From positions 1-64,000 of the forward strand of contig NZ_FMDO01000003.1 in assembly GCF_900095305.1 (NCBI RefSeq): 64,000 nucleotides of DNA, in the 5' to 3' direction. The notes beneath the pieces are model-generated. The model was not told where the DNA came from and did not search any database. It saw only the letters and a list, made by a program, of their open reading frames with translations. Of the stretch, positions 55,140 through 63,495 are shown piece after piece. Within the stretch, counting starts at the first letter, position 1. Each line of letters starts with the position of its first letter. This DNA is from Proteiniborus sp. DW1. Its GTDB lineage: Bacteria > Bacillota > Clostridia > Tissierellales > Proteiniboraceae. A program made the position numbers and the translations under genes.

Positions 55140-56195
55140 ATGAAAAATTCTAAAAATATATATGAATTATTAAATCAAGTGGAGTTTAATATAGATGACT
55201 ATGAGAAGGTGGAATTAAGTGATATAGAAAAGAAAAAATTGAAACAAAGATTTAAAGAAGGTAGAAGAAAAAGACTTGACTTTAAAAAACTAGGAGCAAT
55301 AACTGCTGCTTTAGCACTAACTATTGGTGTTTTTAGTCAAACTAGTGTTGGAAAGAGTGTCTATGCTTCAGCTCAATCTAAAATCACAGAGATATCGTAT
55401 TCTATAGGTAGGGCACTAGGAATTGAGAGAAATATTGAGCCCTATGAAAATATAGTTAATCAGATAGTAGAAAATAAGGGAGTAGAAATCAAGTTAACTG
55501 GAGTAATCATTGATAAAGATGAATTAATATTATCTACAATTGTAAATACAAATAAACCTGTAGATGGATTTTTCTTCGATTATGATATCTATATAAATGG
55601 TAAAAAGTTAAGAGATTATGGAATGACTGGAAGTAGTGGAGCAATTGATGACTCTAAAACAATATTCTTTACTGCTAACTCTTTTGATGTTAAAGGCATT
55701 GATTTATATGAGACTCTAGATATAAAAGTTGTTCTAAAGAATCTACATTACTATCTTGTAGGTGAATCCGATGAAGAAATAAAGGGTAAATGGGAGTTTG
55801 AATTTACTGCAAGTGGTAATGAACTGGCAACAACATCCTATACACTACCATTAGATTACTCATTTGATATAGATAATACAACCTACATCCTAGAAGAATT
55901 TAGATATAATCCTGTGAATCAAAAAATATTTGGTAAGCTTAAAAACCAATCAACAGATTCCTACCAAGTTGATTTACGTGGGCATGATAACCTAGGAAAC
56001 GAAGTAATATTTTTCCTTACAAGCGTATCTGGTGAGGAGTTAGTATTTAAATATGAAAATATATATGGTGATTTAGCAGATGAAATCACATCTATTACAC
56101 TGACACCATATGCTGCGAAGTTACCAGAGGAAAGTGGAAGGATGAGTAATGATTACAAGCAAGTTGGAGAAGAGTTTACTATAATATTAAAATAA
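55140..56195 (+). CDS. DUF4179 membrane anti-sigma factor
   Basis: 351 residues. The cytosolic N-terminus (about 1-45) is basic at its end (RFKEGRRKRLDFKKLG), and one membrane helix follows (about 50-68, AITAALALTIGVFSQ). An extracellular DUF4179 region with the usual ASAQSKITEISYSIGRALGI and a second beta-rich domain completes the protein. The ATG follows AAGGAGG at the sigma factor's stop, without a gap. It should hold the sigma factor inactive until an envelope signal arrives. The signal is unknown. Confidence 0.88.
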   Translation: MKNSKNIYELLNQVEFNIDDYEKVELSDIEKKKLKQRFKEGRRKRLDFKKLGAITAALALTIGVFSQTSVGKSVYASAQSKITEISYSIGRALGIERNIEPYENIVNQIVENKGVEIKLTGVIIDKDELILSTIVNTNKPVDGFFFDYDIYINGKKLRDYGMTGSSGAIDDSKTIFFTANSFDVKGIDLYETLDIKVVLKNLHYYLVGESDEEIKGKWEFEFTASGNELATTSYTLPLDYSFDIDNTTYILEEFRYNPVNQKIFGKLKNQSTDSYQVDLRGHDNLGNEVIFFLTSVSGEELVFKYENIYGDLADEITSITLTPYAAKLPEESGRMSNDYKQVGEEFTIILK

Positions 56196-56203
56196 AAGTT
56201 GAT

Positions 56204-56240
56204 AAATCAAAACTACCCATTAAGTGGGTAGTTTTGATTT
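56204..56240. terminator. Terminator between convergent anti-sigma and plsY genes
   Basis: A 16-bp stem AAATCAAAACTACCCA / TGGGTAGTTTTGATTT, usable in both directions. Confidence 0.8.
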
Positions 56241-56251
56241 GTATACCATTA

Positions 56252-56884
56252 TTATGCAGTTTCCTTTTTTTTCATGGTGCTTCTTAAACCAGTTTCTTTC
56301 TTTTGAATAATGTTTACTATATTCTTTCTATGATTATATATGCTTAAAACTGCTAATATAATAGCAATAACTATACAGCCCTTACTGTACCCAAAATAAA
56401 AAGTAGATACTACAAATAGTACAACCAGGCTAATAGCACCTAAAGCAATATAATCAGTGGTAAGTGTAATAGCTACAATAGCTGCTATTCCCAGGATAGC
56501 AATTCGATAATCAATAGCGGAAAGCATACCAATTAGTGAAGCAGTGCCTTTTCCACCCTTAAAGCCCATATAAAAAGGATAATTATGCCCTAAAATAACA
56601 GAAAGACCATTTAAATAGAGGAAAAAAGGCGTTTGCTCTGGCGAGAGAATATTTCTTAATAATAATTTAATAACAATAATAGACATTATCGCCTTGCCTA
56701 TATCTAATAGACCTACTGCAACCCCATATTTCCATCCAAATACTACTACAGTGTTCGAAGCTCCTGCATTTCCATTTCCTAAGGTACGTATGTCAACTTT
56801 TTTTAGCAACATTCCAAGGATATAGGATGCCTGCAAACAACCGAATAAATAACCAAGCAACGTTACGACAACATAGTTTTCCAT
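56252..56884 (-). CDS. plsY: Glycerol-3-phosphate acyltransferase PlsY
   Basis: 210 residues with about five to six membrane segments. The family motifs are present: GNGNAGASN near 38-45, then GHNYPFYMGFKGGKGTA near 105-120. It moves an acyl group from acyl phosphate to glycerol-3-phosphate in the first step of phospholipid synthesis. GGAGG lies upstream of the ATG and an extended -10 (TGATATAAT, minus strand, 56914-56922) upstream of that. The C-terminus is a little longer and basic. Confidence 0.93.
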   Translation of the reverse strand: MENYVVVTLLGYLFGCLQASYILGMLLKKVDIRTLGNGNAGASNTVVVFGWKYGVAVGLLDIGKAIMSIIVIKLLLRNILSPEQTPFFLYLNGLSVILGHNYPFYMGFKGGKGTASLIGMLSAIDYRIAILGIAAIVAITLTTDYIALGAISLVVLFVVSTFYFGYSKGCIVIAIILAVLSIYNHRKNIVNIIQKKETGLRSTMKKKETA

Positions 56885-57193
56885 ATCTAATCTCCTCCAA
56901 AACTATATGATTTATTATATCAGAAAACTAGAGATTAATATATCTTTATATCATATTTGATTATTTTCTGAAGCTGTAAAACCATAATAAACTATTGAAG
57001 TAATAAACTTATATAATGAGACTAAAGAAGAGGAGTCAAAACTATTGGAGGATTAATAACAAATTCTATTAAAATATGGTAAAATAAGCTTGCACAATCA
57101 TAAATTTGGATATAACTGATATAAAACTTTTGACCTAGGATTTACTTATGTAAATTTATAATATTAGGATTTTAGAAAAACAGGAGTGAGGAC
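56885..57193. other. Divergent region between plsY and the glycosyltransferase
   Basis: 309 nt. It has the plsY extended -10 promoter on the minus strand and AT-rich sequence before the glycosyltransferase. An 18-codon frame near 57017 has no ribosome site. Nothing else seen. Confidence 0.4.
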
Positions 57194-58375
57194 ATGAGGA
57201 TATTATTGACTACAGATACTTTTAGTCCCTCTATAAATGGAGTAGTTATTTCCATAAGTAATCTGTATAAAGAATTAGTTAAGAGAGGACACGAGGTTAG
57301 AATACTAACACTTTCATTTAAAGGCTATTCATATAAGGAAGGAGATATTTACTATCTAAAGTCTTTTAATGCTAGAATATACCCAGGTGCGAGGGGTACC
57401 CTTTCATATAAAAACAGTTTCATAAAAGAAATTATAGAATGGTCACCTGATATAGTCCATTCCCATACAGAGTTTTGCACACTAATACATGCTAAGTATA
57501 TAAGAAAGACCCTCAGAATTCCACACATACACACTTATCATACTATGTATGAGGATTATTTATGTTATGTTTTCAAGGGAATGTTAATATCTAAAAGAAG
57601 AGCTATGAAAATAATCAAAAGGTTAATAGGCTCAGTTGACGAGATCATAACACCAACCCAAAAAGCTAAGAGGTCTTTAATTTCTTATGGGATTAATAAG
57701 CCTATTAGTATAATACCTACAGGCATTGATTTGTCAAGATTTAGATTAGGTGACCAATATACAGAAAAGATAGAAGAATTAAGAAGGAGTATAGGAATAA
57801 AGAAAACGGACAAGGTTCTTATATTTCTTGGAAGACTAGGAAAAGAGAAGAACATAGACGAGATAATATTGAATGTAAAGGAATTAAATGAAAGTCAGGA
57901 CATTAAGATGTTAATAGTAGGAGGAGGTCCCTACGCCGATAATTTAAAGAAACTAGTAGATGAATTAGACCTTAATGAAAAAATTATATTCACTGGAATG
58001 GTACCTCCTGAAGATGTACCACTATACTATTCCCTAGCAAATATTTTCGTGACAGCATCTACTAGTGAAACTCAAGGATTAACTTATATTGAAGCATTAG
58101 CCAGCGGTCTTCCTGTAGTATGCAGATATGATGAGGCTGTAGAAGGTTTGATAGACAACGGGTTAAATGGGTATATGTATAGAAGTAAGAATGAGTTTAA
58201 AGAAAGTATTAAAGCATTAACAAAGAGCAGTGATGATTTCCAATGGATTCGAGCAAAAGCTAAAAATTCAGTTGATAGGTTTTCACTTGATGTTTTTGCA
58301 TCTGAAGTTGAAGAATTGTATCTAAGACATGTAGATAGTACCAGTCTATTACAATTAAATGAAAGGAAGTGGTGA
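57194..58375 (+). CDS. GT4 family glycosyltransferase (lipid glycosyltransferase type)
   Basis: 393 residues in two Rossmann-like domains (GT-B). The opening MRILLTTDTFSPSINGVVISI, the middle HSHTEFCTLIHAKYIRK...HTYHTMYEDY and the C-terminal retaining-GT motif E-x7-E in SETQGLTYIEALASGLPVV match diacylglycerol glucosyltransferase and related lipid-modifying enzymes. It probably makes glycolipid anchors or cell-wall polymer precursors. A small gene starts one base after its stop, so the two are coupled. Donor and acceptor are inferred. Confidence 0.87.
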   Translation: MRILLTTDTFSPSINGVVISISNLYKELVKRGHEVRILTLSFKGYSYKEGDIYYLKSFNARIYPGARGTLSYKNSFIKEIIEWSPDIVHSHTEFCTLIHAKYIRKTLRIPHIHTYHTMYEDYLCYVFKGMLISKRRAMKIIKRLIGSVDEIITPTQKAKRSLISYGINKPISIIPTGIDLSRFRLGDQYTEKIEELRRSIGIKKTDKVLIFLGRLGKEKNIDEIILNVKELNESQDIKMLIVGGGPYADNLKKLVDELDLNEKIIFTGMVPPEDVPLYYSLANIFVTASTSETQGLTYIEALASGLPVVCRYDEAVEGLIDNGLNGYMYRSKNEFKESIKALTKSSDDFQWIRAKAKNSVDRFSLDVFASEVEELYLRHVDSTSLLQLNERKW

Positions 58376-58376
58376 A

Positions 58377-58679
58377 ATGTTTAAGCTGAAAAGTAAAGAA
58401 GATGTGTTAAAGAACTATGTAAGTAGGTATCCGGAGTTAGATGAACATTTTAAGTCAAGGCTTTCAGAGGAATATGACAGGTATGCAAAGCTTCTTGAGA
58501 ATTGTAAGACAAAGGAAGATGCACTAGAGGTTTTTGATAATGAAATAAGAGAAAACGAGAATCGATACAGGGATAATGCACTATCAAGAGGACTAGAAGA
58601 CTCTCCATATAATCAGTACATGGAAATACTTGCACACTATGGACTAATTGTATTTTTTAGAGACAATATTTTTGAATAA
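58377..58679 (+). CDS. Small acidic helical protein of unknown function
   Basis: 100 residues from an ATG preceded by AAAGGAAG; the same frame opens in the glycosyltransferase gene. Predicted to be mostly helical, with many Glu, Lys and Asp (SRLSEEYDRYAKLLENCKTKEDALEVFDNEIREN). I do not recognise the family. Coupling to the glycosyltransferase suggests a shared process. Confidence 0.7.
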   Translation: MFKLKSKEDVLKNYVSRYPELDEHFKSRLSEEYDRYAKLLENCKTKEDALEVFDNEIRENENRYRDNALSRGLEDSPYNQYMEILAHYGLIVFFRDNIFE

Positions 58680-58703
58680 GAGTAATCAAACACCTTCGCC
58701 AAG

Positions 58704-58736
58704 GCTCAGGATGACTTAAGCTAAGTCATCCTGAGC
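58704..58736. repeat. Perfect 15-bp palindromic hairpin, REP-like
   Basis: GCTCAGGATGACTTA / TAAGTCATCCTGAGC with a 3-nt loop. It lies between convergent genes. No U tract is attached. It resembles dispersed intergenic palindromes whose arm carries TCATCCTGAGC. Confidence 0.6.
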
Positions 58737-58841
58737 AGCATACTAATTATATCCTTGAGATTACAATTAGACTGGGAAGGTTTTTTCTTTTAAGCCTCTA
58801 TAAAAGGGGCTTACATAAAATCGATGATTTCAGTAATCTGG

Positions 58842-59900
58842 TTATACTTGAGCTTCAGGTGGTATACAGATTCTTTTTCCAGCAGTGAATTCACTTGGAG
58901 CCATAGTTGGATTATATCTTAGTATATCAGTTGCAGATACAGTAAATTCTTCTGCAATACTTGACAATGTATCGCCTTCCTTAATGATGTATGTTTTACC
59001 TGTTGGACATAGTTCAGCAGGCTCATAAGGTGGGATACATATTTCCTGACCTATTTGAAGATTTTCTACGTCAATGCCTGGATTAGCATCTACAATAGCT
59101 CTAAAGGATATATCGTATCTCTGTGCTAATCTGAAAAGAGTATCTCCCGTTCCAATTACATGTATTCTACCTCCTGGACATCTTTGCTCTCTTGGTATAC
59201 AAATCCTCTGACCTATTGTTAATCTAGTAGGATCTACACCAGGATTTGCAGTTTCTAAATCTCTAACTGTTACTCCAAATCTAGTAGCTATACTGAAGAA
59301 TGTGTCACCTGCTTCTATAGTATAATAAGCGCCCCCAGGGCATGGAGGTGTTCCAGGTGGAACTACCTTAGCAGGTATACAAATGATTCGTCCAACTACT
59401 AAGCTATTAGGGTCAACAGTAGGATTTGCTTCTTGAAGTTGTCTAATGGTTACATTAAATCTATTAGCTAAACCAAAGAATGTGTCTCCAGGTCTTATTA
59501 CATAATAAGTACCATCAACACATGGAGGTATAGCAGGTGGCTCAGGTGGAGCTGGTGTCCTAGGTATACAAATCCTTTGGCCAACTACTAAATTAAAAGG
59601 ATTTACTAATGGATTTGCCTGCTGCAACTCTCTTACAGTTATATCAAATTCATCAGCAATTCTATAGAATGTGTCTCCTGCCTTAATTGTATAGATGGTT
59701 CCATTTGGACAAGTAGGTGTTATAGTAACTCTAGGAACGCATATTACTTGACCAACTTGAATGCGGTTGACGTCGATAGTAGGATTTAAAAATCTAATAA
59801 CTGCAATAGTTGTGTTGAACTCTGCAGCTATTCTGCTAATAGTATCCCCTCGCTTTACCGTATAGGCTTGAGCAAAAGGAGGGCATGTTCTTTCGCGCAT
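58842..59900 (-). CDS. Six-LysM repeat protein
   Basis: 352 residues from the ATG spaced about 7 nt from GAGGTGAT; an earlier ATG in another frame is followed at once by a stop. Six LysM modules of about 45 residues (each with YT/V-I-K-x-GDT-x-x-x-I-A and ending in I-C-I/V-P) are joined by Pro/Gly-rich linkers. LysM binds peptidoglycan or chitin-like glycan. There is no signal peptide and no catalytic domain, which suits a spore-coat or cortex protein made in the mother cell. Function inferred. Confidence 0.88.
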   Translation of the reverse strand: MRERTCPPFAQAYTVKRGDTISRIAAEFNTTIAVIRFLNPTIDVNRIQVGQVICVPRVTITPTCPNGTIYTIKAGDTFYRIADEFDITVRELQQANPLVNPFNLVVGQRICIPRTPAPPEPPAIPPCVDGTYYVIRPGDTFFGLANRFNVTIRQLQEANPTVDPNSLVVGRIICIPAKVVPPGTPPCPGGAYYTIEAGDTFFSIATRFGVTVRDLETANPGVDPTRLTIGQRICIPREQRCPGGRIHVIGTGDTLFRLAQRYDISFRAIVDANPGIDVENLQIGQEICIPPYEPAELCPTGKTYIIKEGDTLSSIAEEFTVSATDILRYNPTMAPSEFTAGKRICIPPEAQV

Positions 59901-59979
59901 ATTACATATCACCTCACTTAGATTTGTAGTATATAATATTCATAGTAGAGATTAAATGTGCATATGAGAAAGACCATAC

Positions 59980-60022
59980 AAAAACCCTTCTCAGTACATG
60001 TTTTGTACCGAGAAGGGTTTTT
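59980..60022 (-). terminator. Terminator of the three-gene ABC importer operon
   Basis: Stem AAAACCCTTCTCAGTAC / GTACCGAGAAGGGTTTTT (minus-strand U run) overlapping the ATPase stop codon. Confidence 0.8.
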
Positions 60023-60797
60023 AGCTAAATAGGCTTCTATCACTAATATCTTTGAAGAGCGATAGAAGTTTTTCTTTTGTAAGACTAGATTTTTCTTTTC
60101 CTGATATATCTGTTACTATTTGACCTCTATGCATCATAATAAGTCTATTTCCGTACTTTATAGCATGGTCAATATTATGAGTAACCATGAGGGCAGTTAA
60201 GCTTTTTTCTTTAACAATCTTATCTGTAATTTCCATGACTATTTCAGATGTCTTAGGGTCTAGTGCAGCAGTATGTTCATCTAAAAGTAGCAGATTAGGA
60301 TTTGTTAATGTAGACATTATTAAGGCTAAAGACTGTCTTTGTCCACCTGACAACTTAGATACAATTGTATCTAGCTTTTCCTCCAATCCTAAATCAAGTA
60401 TTCTTAATGAATCTTTGAAAAAATTTTCATTCTTTTTACTAACTAAGAAAGAAAAGTCAAATTTTTTTCCTTTATTAAGAGCCATAGAGAGATTCTCTCT
60501 AACTGTCATAGAAGGCACAGTACCTAGGGCTGGATCTTGAAAAATCCTAGATATTTTTTGACATCTCAAACTTTCTGACTCTTTAGTAATATCTGAACTA
60601 CCTAGAATAATTCTTCCCTTATCTATTCCAAGCTTTCCTGATATTATGTTAAGAAGAGTAGATTTACCTGCACCATTACTTCCTATTATACAAATGAAAT
60701 CGCCTCTATTTATATTTAAAGAAAATCTGTCGAATATTTTTTCTTCGTTGATATCGCCAATATTAAATGTTTTACTTATATTAGTTAGCTCTAGCAC
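60021..60797 (-). CDS. ABC importer ATP-binding protein
   Basis: 258 residues with GSNGAGKST (about 38), LSGGQRQSLALIMSTL and LLLLDEHTAALDPKTS (His in place of the usual Pro after DE). It is the third gene of an operon with a permease and a substrate-binding lipoprotein. Members of this importer family include the tryptophan/tyrosine transporters of streptococci. It overlaps the permease by 17 nt. Substrate not readable. Confidence 0.9.
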   Translation of the reverse strand: MLELTNISKTFNIGDINEEKIFDRFSLNINRGDFICIIGSNGAGKSTLLNIISGKLGIDKGRIILGSSDITKESESLRCQKISRIFQDPALGTVPSMTVRENLSMALNKGKKFDFSFLVSKKNENFFKDSLRILDLGLEEKLDTIVSKLSGGQRQSLALIMSTLTNPNLLLLDEHTAALDPKTSEIVMEITDKIVKEKSLTALMVTHNIDHAIKYGNRLIMMHRGQIVTDISGKEKSSLTKEKLLSLFKDISDRSLFS

Positions 60798-61689
60798 TTA
60801 AATCACCTGCTTGTCTTTTTTCTTTGAACAACTGAAAGTTGCTAAGTTTGAATGAGGATTCTTTTCCTCCTAAATATAGTGCAAGTATTACAATTATACA
60901 GCTAACAAGCTTTAAATCACTTGGGTTAAAGCCTACTTTTAAGCTTAAAGAAATACTAGCTCTGTATAAAATTGCACCTATTATACATAAAAAACTTGGT
61001 TTTATTAGTCTGAAATTCTTGAATATAGAATGCGCCATTATAATAGATGCCAAGCCTATAACCATAGTACCAGTTCCCATATTTATATCACTATAGCCTT
61101 GGTATTGAGCGAAAACACTTCCAGATAGGGCAACTAATCCATTTGATAATGCAAGCCCGAGTACCTTAATACTTCCCGTACTTATTCCTAAAGAAATCAC
61201 CATACCTTCATTGCTTCCTGTTGCTTTTAAAAGATAACCAAGTTTAGTCTTGAAGAATATTAAGAAAATAGTAGCACAAATAACTGCTAGGATTAAAGCT
61301 ATAAATAAACTACTAGCTAAGCTACTTTTTGGGAAAATAGTTTCATTATTAAACATAGGCAGATTTGCCTTTCCCATTATTCTTAAGTTAATGGAATATA
61401 AAGCTAGCATTACTAAAATTCCTGAAAGCAAGTCTTTTATTTTAAGCTTTAAGTTTAATATTCCTGTTAAAATTCCTGCTAAAGCTCCTGCTATAACAGA
61501 GAATAAAAGGGCTACAAAAGGGTTAAACCCTTTTATAATCAAAATCGCAGATACACTTGCTCCTAATGTAAATGTCCCATCAACTGACATATCGGCAAAA
61601 TTAAGAAATCTAAAGGTTATATATACACCCATTACCATTATGGAAAAGATAAAACCTTGGAGAAAAATGCCCAATATAAAATCATTCAT
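60781..61689 (-). CDS. ABC importer permease
   Basis: 302 residues with about nine membrane segments (for example FILGIFLQGFIFSIMVMGVYI and GIGISTGSIKVLGLALSNGLVALSGS). The pattern FADMSVDGTFTLGASVSA near the second segment marks the TrpY-like branch of the BPD_transp_2 family. The N-terminus starts one base before the lipoprotein stop. It forms the channel of the importer. Confidence 0.88.
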   Translation of the reverse strand: MNDFILGIFLQGFIFSIMVMGVYITFRFLNFADMSVDGTFTLGASVSAILIIKGFNPFVALLFSVIAGALAGILTGILNLKLKIKDLLSGILVMLALYSINLRIMGKANLPMFNNETIFPKSSLASSLFIALILAVICATIFLIFFKTKLGYLLKATGSNEGMVISLGISTGSIKVLGLALSNGLVALSGSVFAQYQGYSDINMGTGTMVIGLASIIMAHSIFKNFRLIKPSFLCIIGAILYRASISLSLKVGFNPSDLKLVSCIIVILALYLGGKESSFKLSNFQLFKEKRQAGDLSARAN

Positions 61690-61690
61690 A

Positions 61691-62710
61691 TTATTCAGCT
61701 CCCTTCACTAATGTTGCTCTATTCAATATTTCTTCGGGGATGCTAATACCAAGCTGTTCTACAGCTTTTTCGTTGATTATCAATTCTGTCTCCTTTAGCA
61801 TAGAAACCGGTATATCCTTTATACTTTTACCTTCAAGTATTTCAGCAGCCATTATGCCTGTTTGATGCCCTAATTTATAATAATCAACTCCCTCACATGC
61901 AAGGGCACCGCCTTCAACATGCCCTTTTTCCGAGCCTATTATGGCTACACCGTTATTCGTAGCTATTTTAGAGATTATTGGTATATTTGAAGCTACTAAA
62001 TTATCAGTTGGAAGGAATAAGAAATCTATATCCTTAATCTTAGCATTTAATGCTGGTTCAAATTCTGTTGTATTTATAACTGGAATCTCTATTACTGTCA
62101 TACCCAAATCTTTTGCTGCTTCCTTTGCCATATTAACCTGAAGCTGAGAATTAACTTCACTAGTGCTATATAGTACACCTACTTTACTTGCACTAGGGAT
62201 TAATGTTTTTCCAAGCTCTAGCTGTTTAGCTATGGGACTAAGATCGCTAGTGCCTGTTACATTACCCTCTGGTGCATCGGCTTTTTTAACTAGTCCAGCA
62301 TGTACAGGGTCGGTTACAGCAGTAAATAATACAGGGATATCCTTAGTAGAGTTATGTGCTGATTGTGCTGAAGGTGTGGAAATAGCAAGAATTAAGTCTT
62401 TTTTCTGAGACACAAAATTCTGAGCAATAGTAGTTGTTAAAGCAATATCTCCTTGAGCAAACTGAGTGTCTAGCTTTAGATTTTTACCTTCTTCATAGCC
62501 TTTTTCTTTCAAGGCATCAACAAAACCAGCCCTAGCATTATCTAATGCAGGGTGCTCTACTATTTGACTGATTCCTATAGATACTACTTTTTGAGAATCA
62601 CTACTTGAATTGACAGGTGAACAAGCACCTAAAAATAAAGTGATAATTAAAAGAAATGAAATTAAGCCTAAGCTTTTACTTAGACTAGTGGGATGTTTTT
62701 TTCCTACCAT
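61691..62710 (-). CDS. ABC importer substrate-binding lipoprotein
   Basis: 339 residues from the ATG 8 nt after GGAGG; a TTG five codons upstream lies in that ribosome site. The lipobox LGAC is at about 28-31. The mature fold (about 45-330) is the ABC_sub_bind type, with VSIGISQIVEHPALDNARAGF and GVLYSTSEVNSQLQ. It captures an aromatic amino acid or similar solute outside the cell. The transcript leader is unusually rich in UAG triplets (see the leader entry). Confidence 0.9.
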   Translation of the reverse strand: MVGKKHPTSLSKSLGLISFLLIITLFLGACSPVNSSSDSQKVVSIGISQIVEHPALDNARAGFVDALKEKGYEEGKNLKLDTQFAQGDIALTTTIAQNFVSQKKDLILAISTPSAQSAHNSTKDIPVLFTAVTDPVHAGLVKKADAPEGNVTGTSDLSPIAKQLELGKTLIPSASKVGVLYSTSEVNSQLQVNMAKEAAKDLGMTVIEIPVINTTEFEPALNAKIKDIDFLFLPTDNLVASNIPIISKIATNNGVAIIGSEKGHVEGGALACEGVDYYKLGHQTGIMAAEILEGKSIKDIPVSMLKETELIINEKAVEQLGISIPEEILNRATLVKGAE

Positions 62711-62751
62711 ACTACCGTCCTCCAATTTTTAATTTTTGGTTTGAAGCTCTT

Positions 62752-62824
62752 CTACATATGCTACCTAACTTCCCTTAGCCTCTAAGGCTACCTACAAAAA
62801 CTACTAAAGCTACTATATAAGCTA
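62752..62824 (-). promoter_or_regulatory. UAG-triplet-rich RNA leader
   Basis: Read on the minus strand, 11 UAG triplets occur in 73 nt, several in pairs 0-1 nt apart and with 9-nt periodicity in part. CCUUAG AGG CUAAGG forms a small hairpin. NAG-rich leaders are recognised by HutP and by TRAP, but the spacing here matches neither standard rule. hutP is the next gene upstream. Confidence 0.5.
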
Positions 62825-62875
62825 TTTACACGAAATGGTGATTTGTGTAGTCTGCTTGATTAATATTTAGGAATG

Positions 62876-62904
62876 ATTTTATAACTTTTTAAATTATATG
62901 TCAA
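62876..62904 (-). promoter_or_regulatory. Promoter of the ABC importer operon
   Basis: Minus-strand TTGACA (62899-62904), 17 nt, TAAAAT (62876-62881). Transcription would start near 62869 and give a leader of about 160 nt. Confidence 0.7.
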
Positions 62905-62957
62905 TAGAAAAATAAAAAATATAAACAATAAAATAATGACTAATTTGTTTATTTTAG

Positions 62958-63377
62958 TTAATTCATATTTGGTATTGACCTATGTCCTAGTCCAATTGCT
63001 AGATCGTTAAGATGAAGTAGTCCAATACTTATGAATAGACAGACGCTAACATGCTCATCATATCTAGCTATACCTATTTTACCTCCAAAATTAAAACCAG
63101 TTGCCTTTGGGCTTACTTGGGTTATGGCCTCCATTATAGCTCCAGCCACAGCTCCTTCGTGGACATGATAATCTTTTATTATTCCAGTTTTCTTAGAAGC
63201 CACTAGGGTTCTTTCAATGATTTTTGGTATAGAATTGATTAAGTCTCCACCTATGTCTACAGCAGCAGCTTTAAAATTTTTTTTGGTAAGCTCTTCAACT
63301 ATGGCTCTTTCTTCGTCCCTAGTAGAGATCGCAAGCCTTACTGCAGCTTTAGCAACATCAGTACTACCATTTTTCAT
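62958..63377 (-). CDS. hutP: HutP family RNA-binding regulator
   Basis: 139 residues. GFNFGGKIGIARYDEHVSVCLFISIGLLHLNDLAIGLGHRSIPN is the family C-terminus; the His residues in DEHV, LHL and GHRS are those that in Bacillus bind metal with L-histidine. HutP is a hexamer that binds UAG-containing RNA and prevents termination in the histidine-use operon. No hutH, hutU or hutI gene is in the window. The next gene downstream is the ABC importer, with a UAG-rich leader. The ATG follows GAGGTGA. Confidence 0.88.
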   Translation of the reverse strand: MKNGSTDVAKAAVRLAISTRDEERAIVEELTKKNFKAAAVDIGGDLINSIPKIIERTLVASKKTGIIKDYHVHEGAVAGAIMEAITQVSPKATGFNFGGKIGIARYDEHVSVCLFISIGLLHLNDLAIGLGHRSIPNMN

Positions 63378-63452
63378 ACAATCACCTCAAAATCATATTG
63401 TAAACAAAATTATATAAGATATACCTCATTTTGTAAATGTTTGAATCAGATT

Positions 63453-63490
63453 AAAAAGGCTCGAGGAAAGAGAGATTCTTTACTTGAGCC
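63453..63490 (-). terminator. Terminator of the sodium symporter gene
   Basis: Stem GGCTCAAGTAAAGA / TCTTTCCTCGAGCC on the minus strand followed by TTTTT. Confidence 0.75.
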
Positions 63491-63495
63491 ATATA

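Noticed and set aside
62711-62869. T-box leader before the ABC importer operon
   Set aside because: The AGGGTGGNACCGCG-type T-box sequence is absent. UAG triplets are the notable feature instead.
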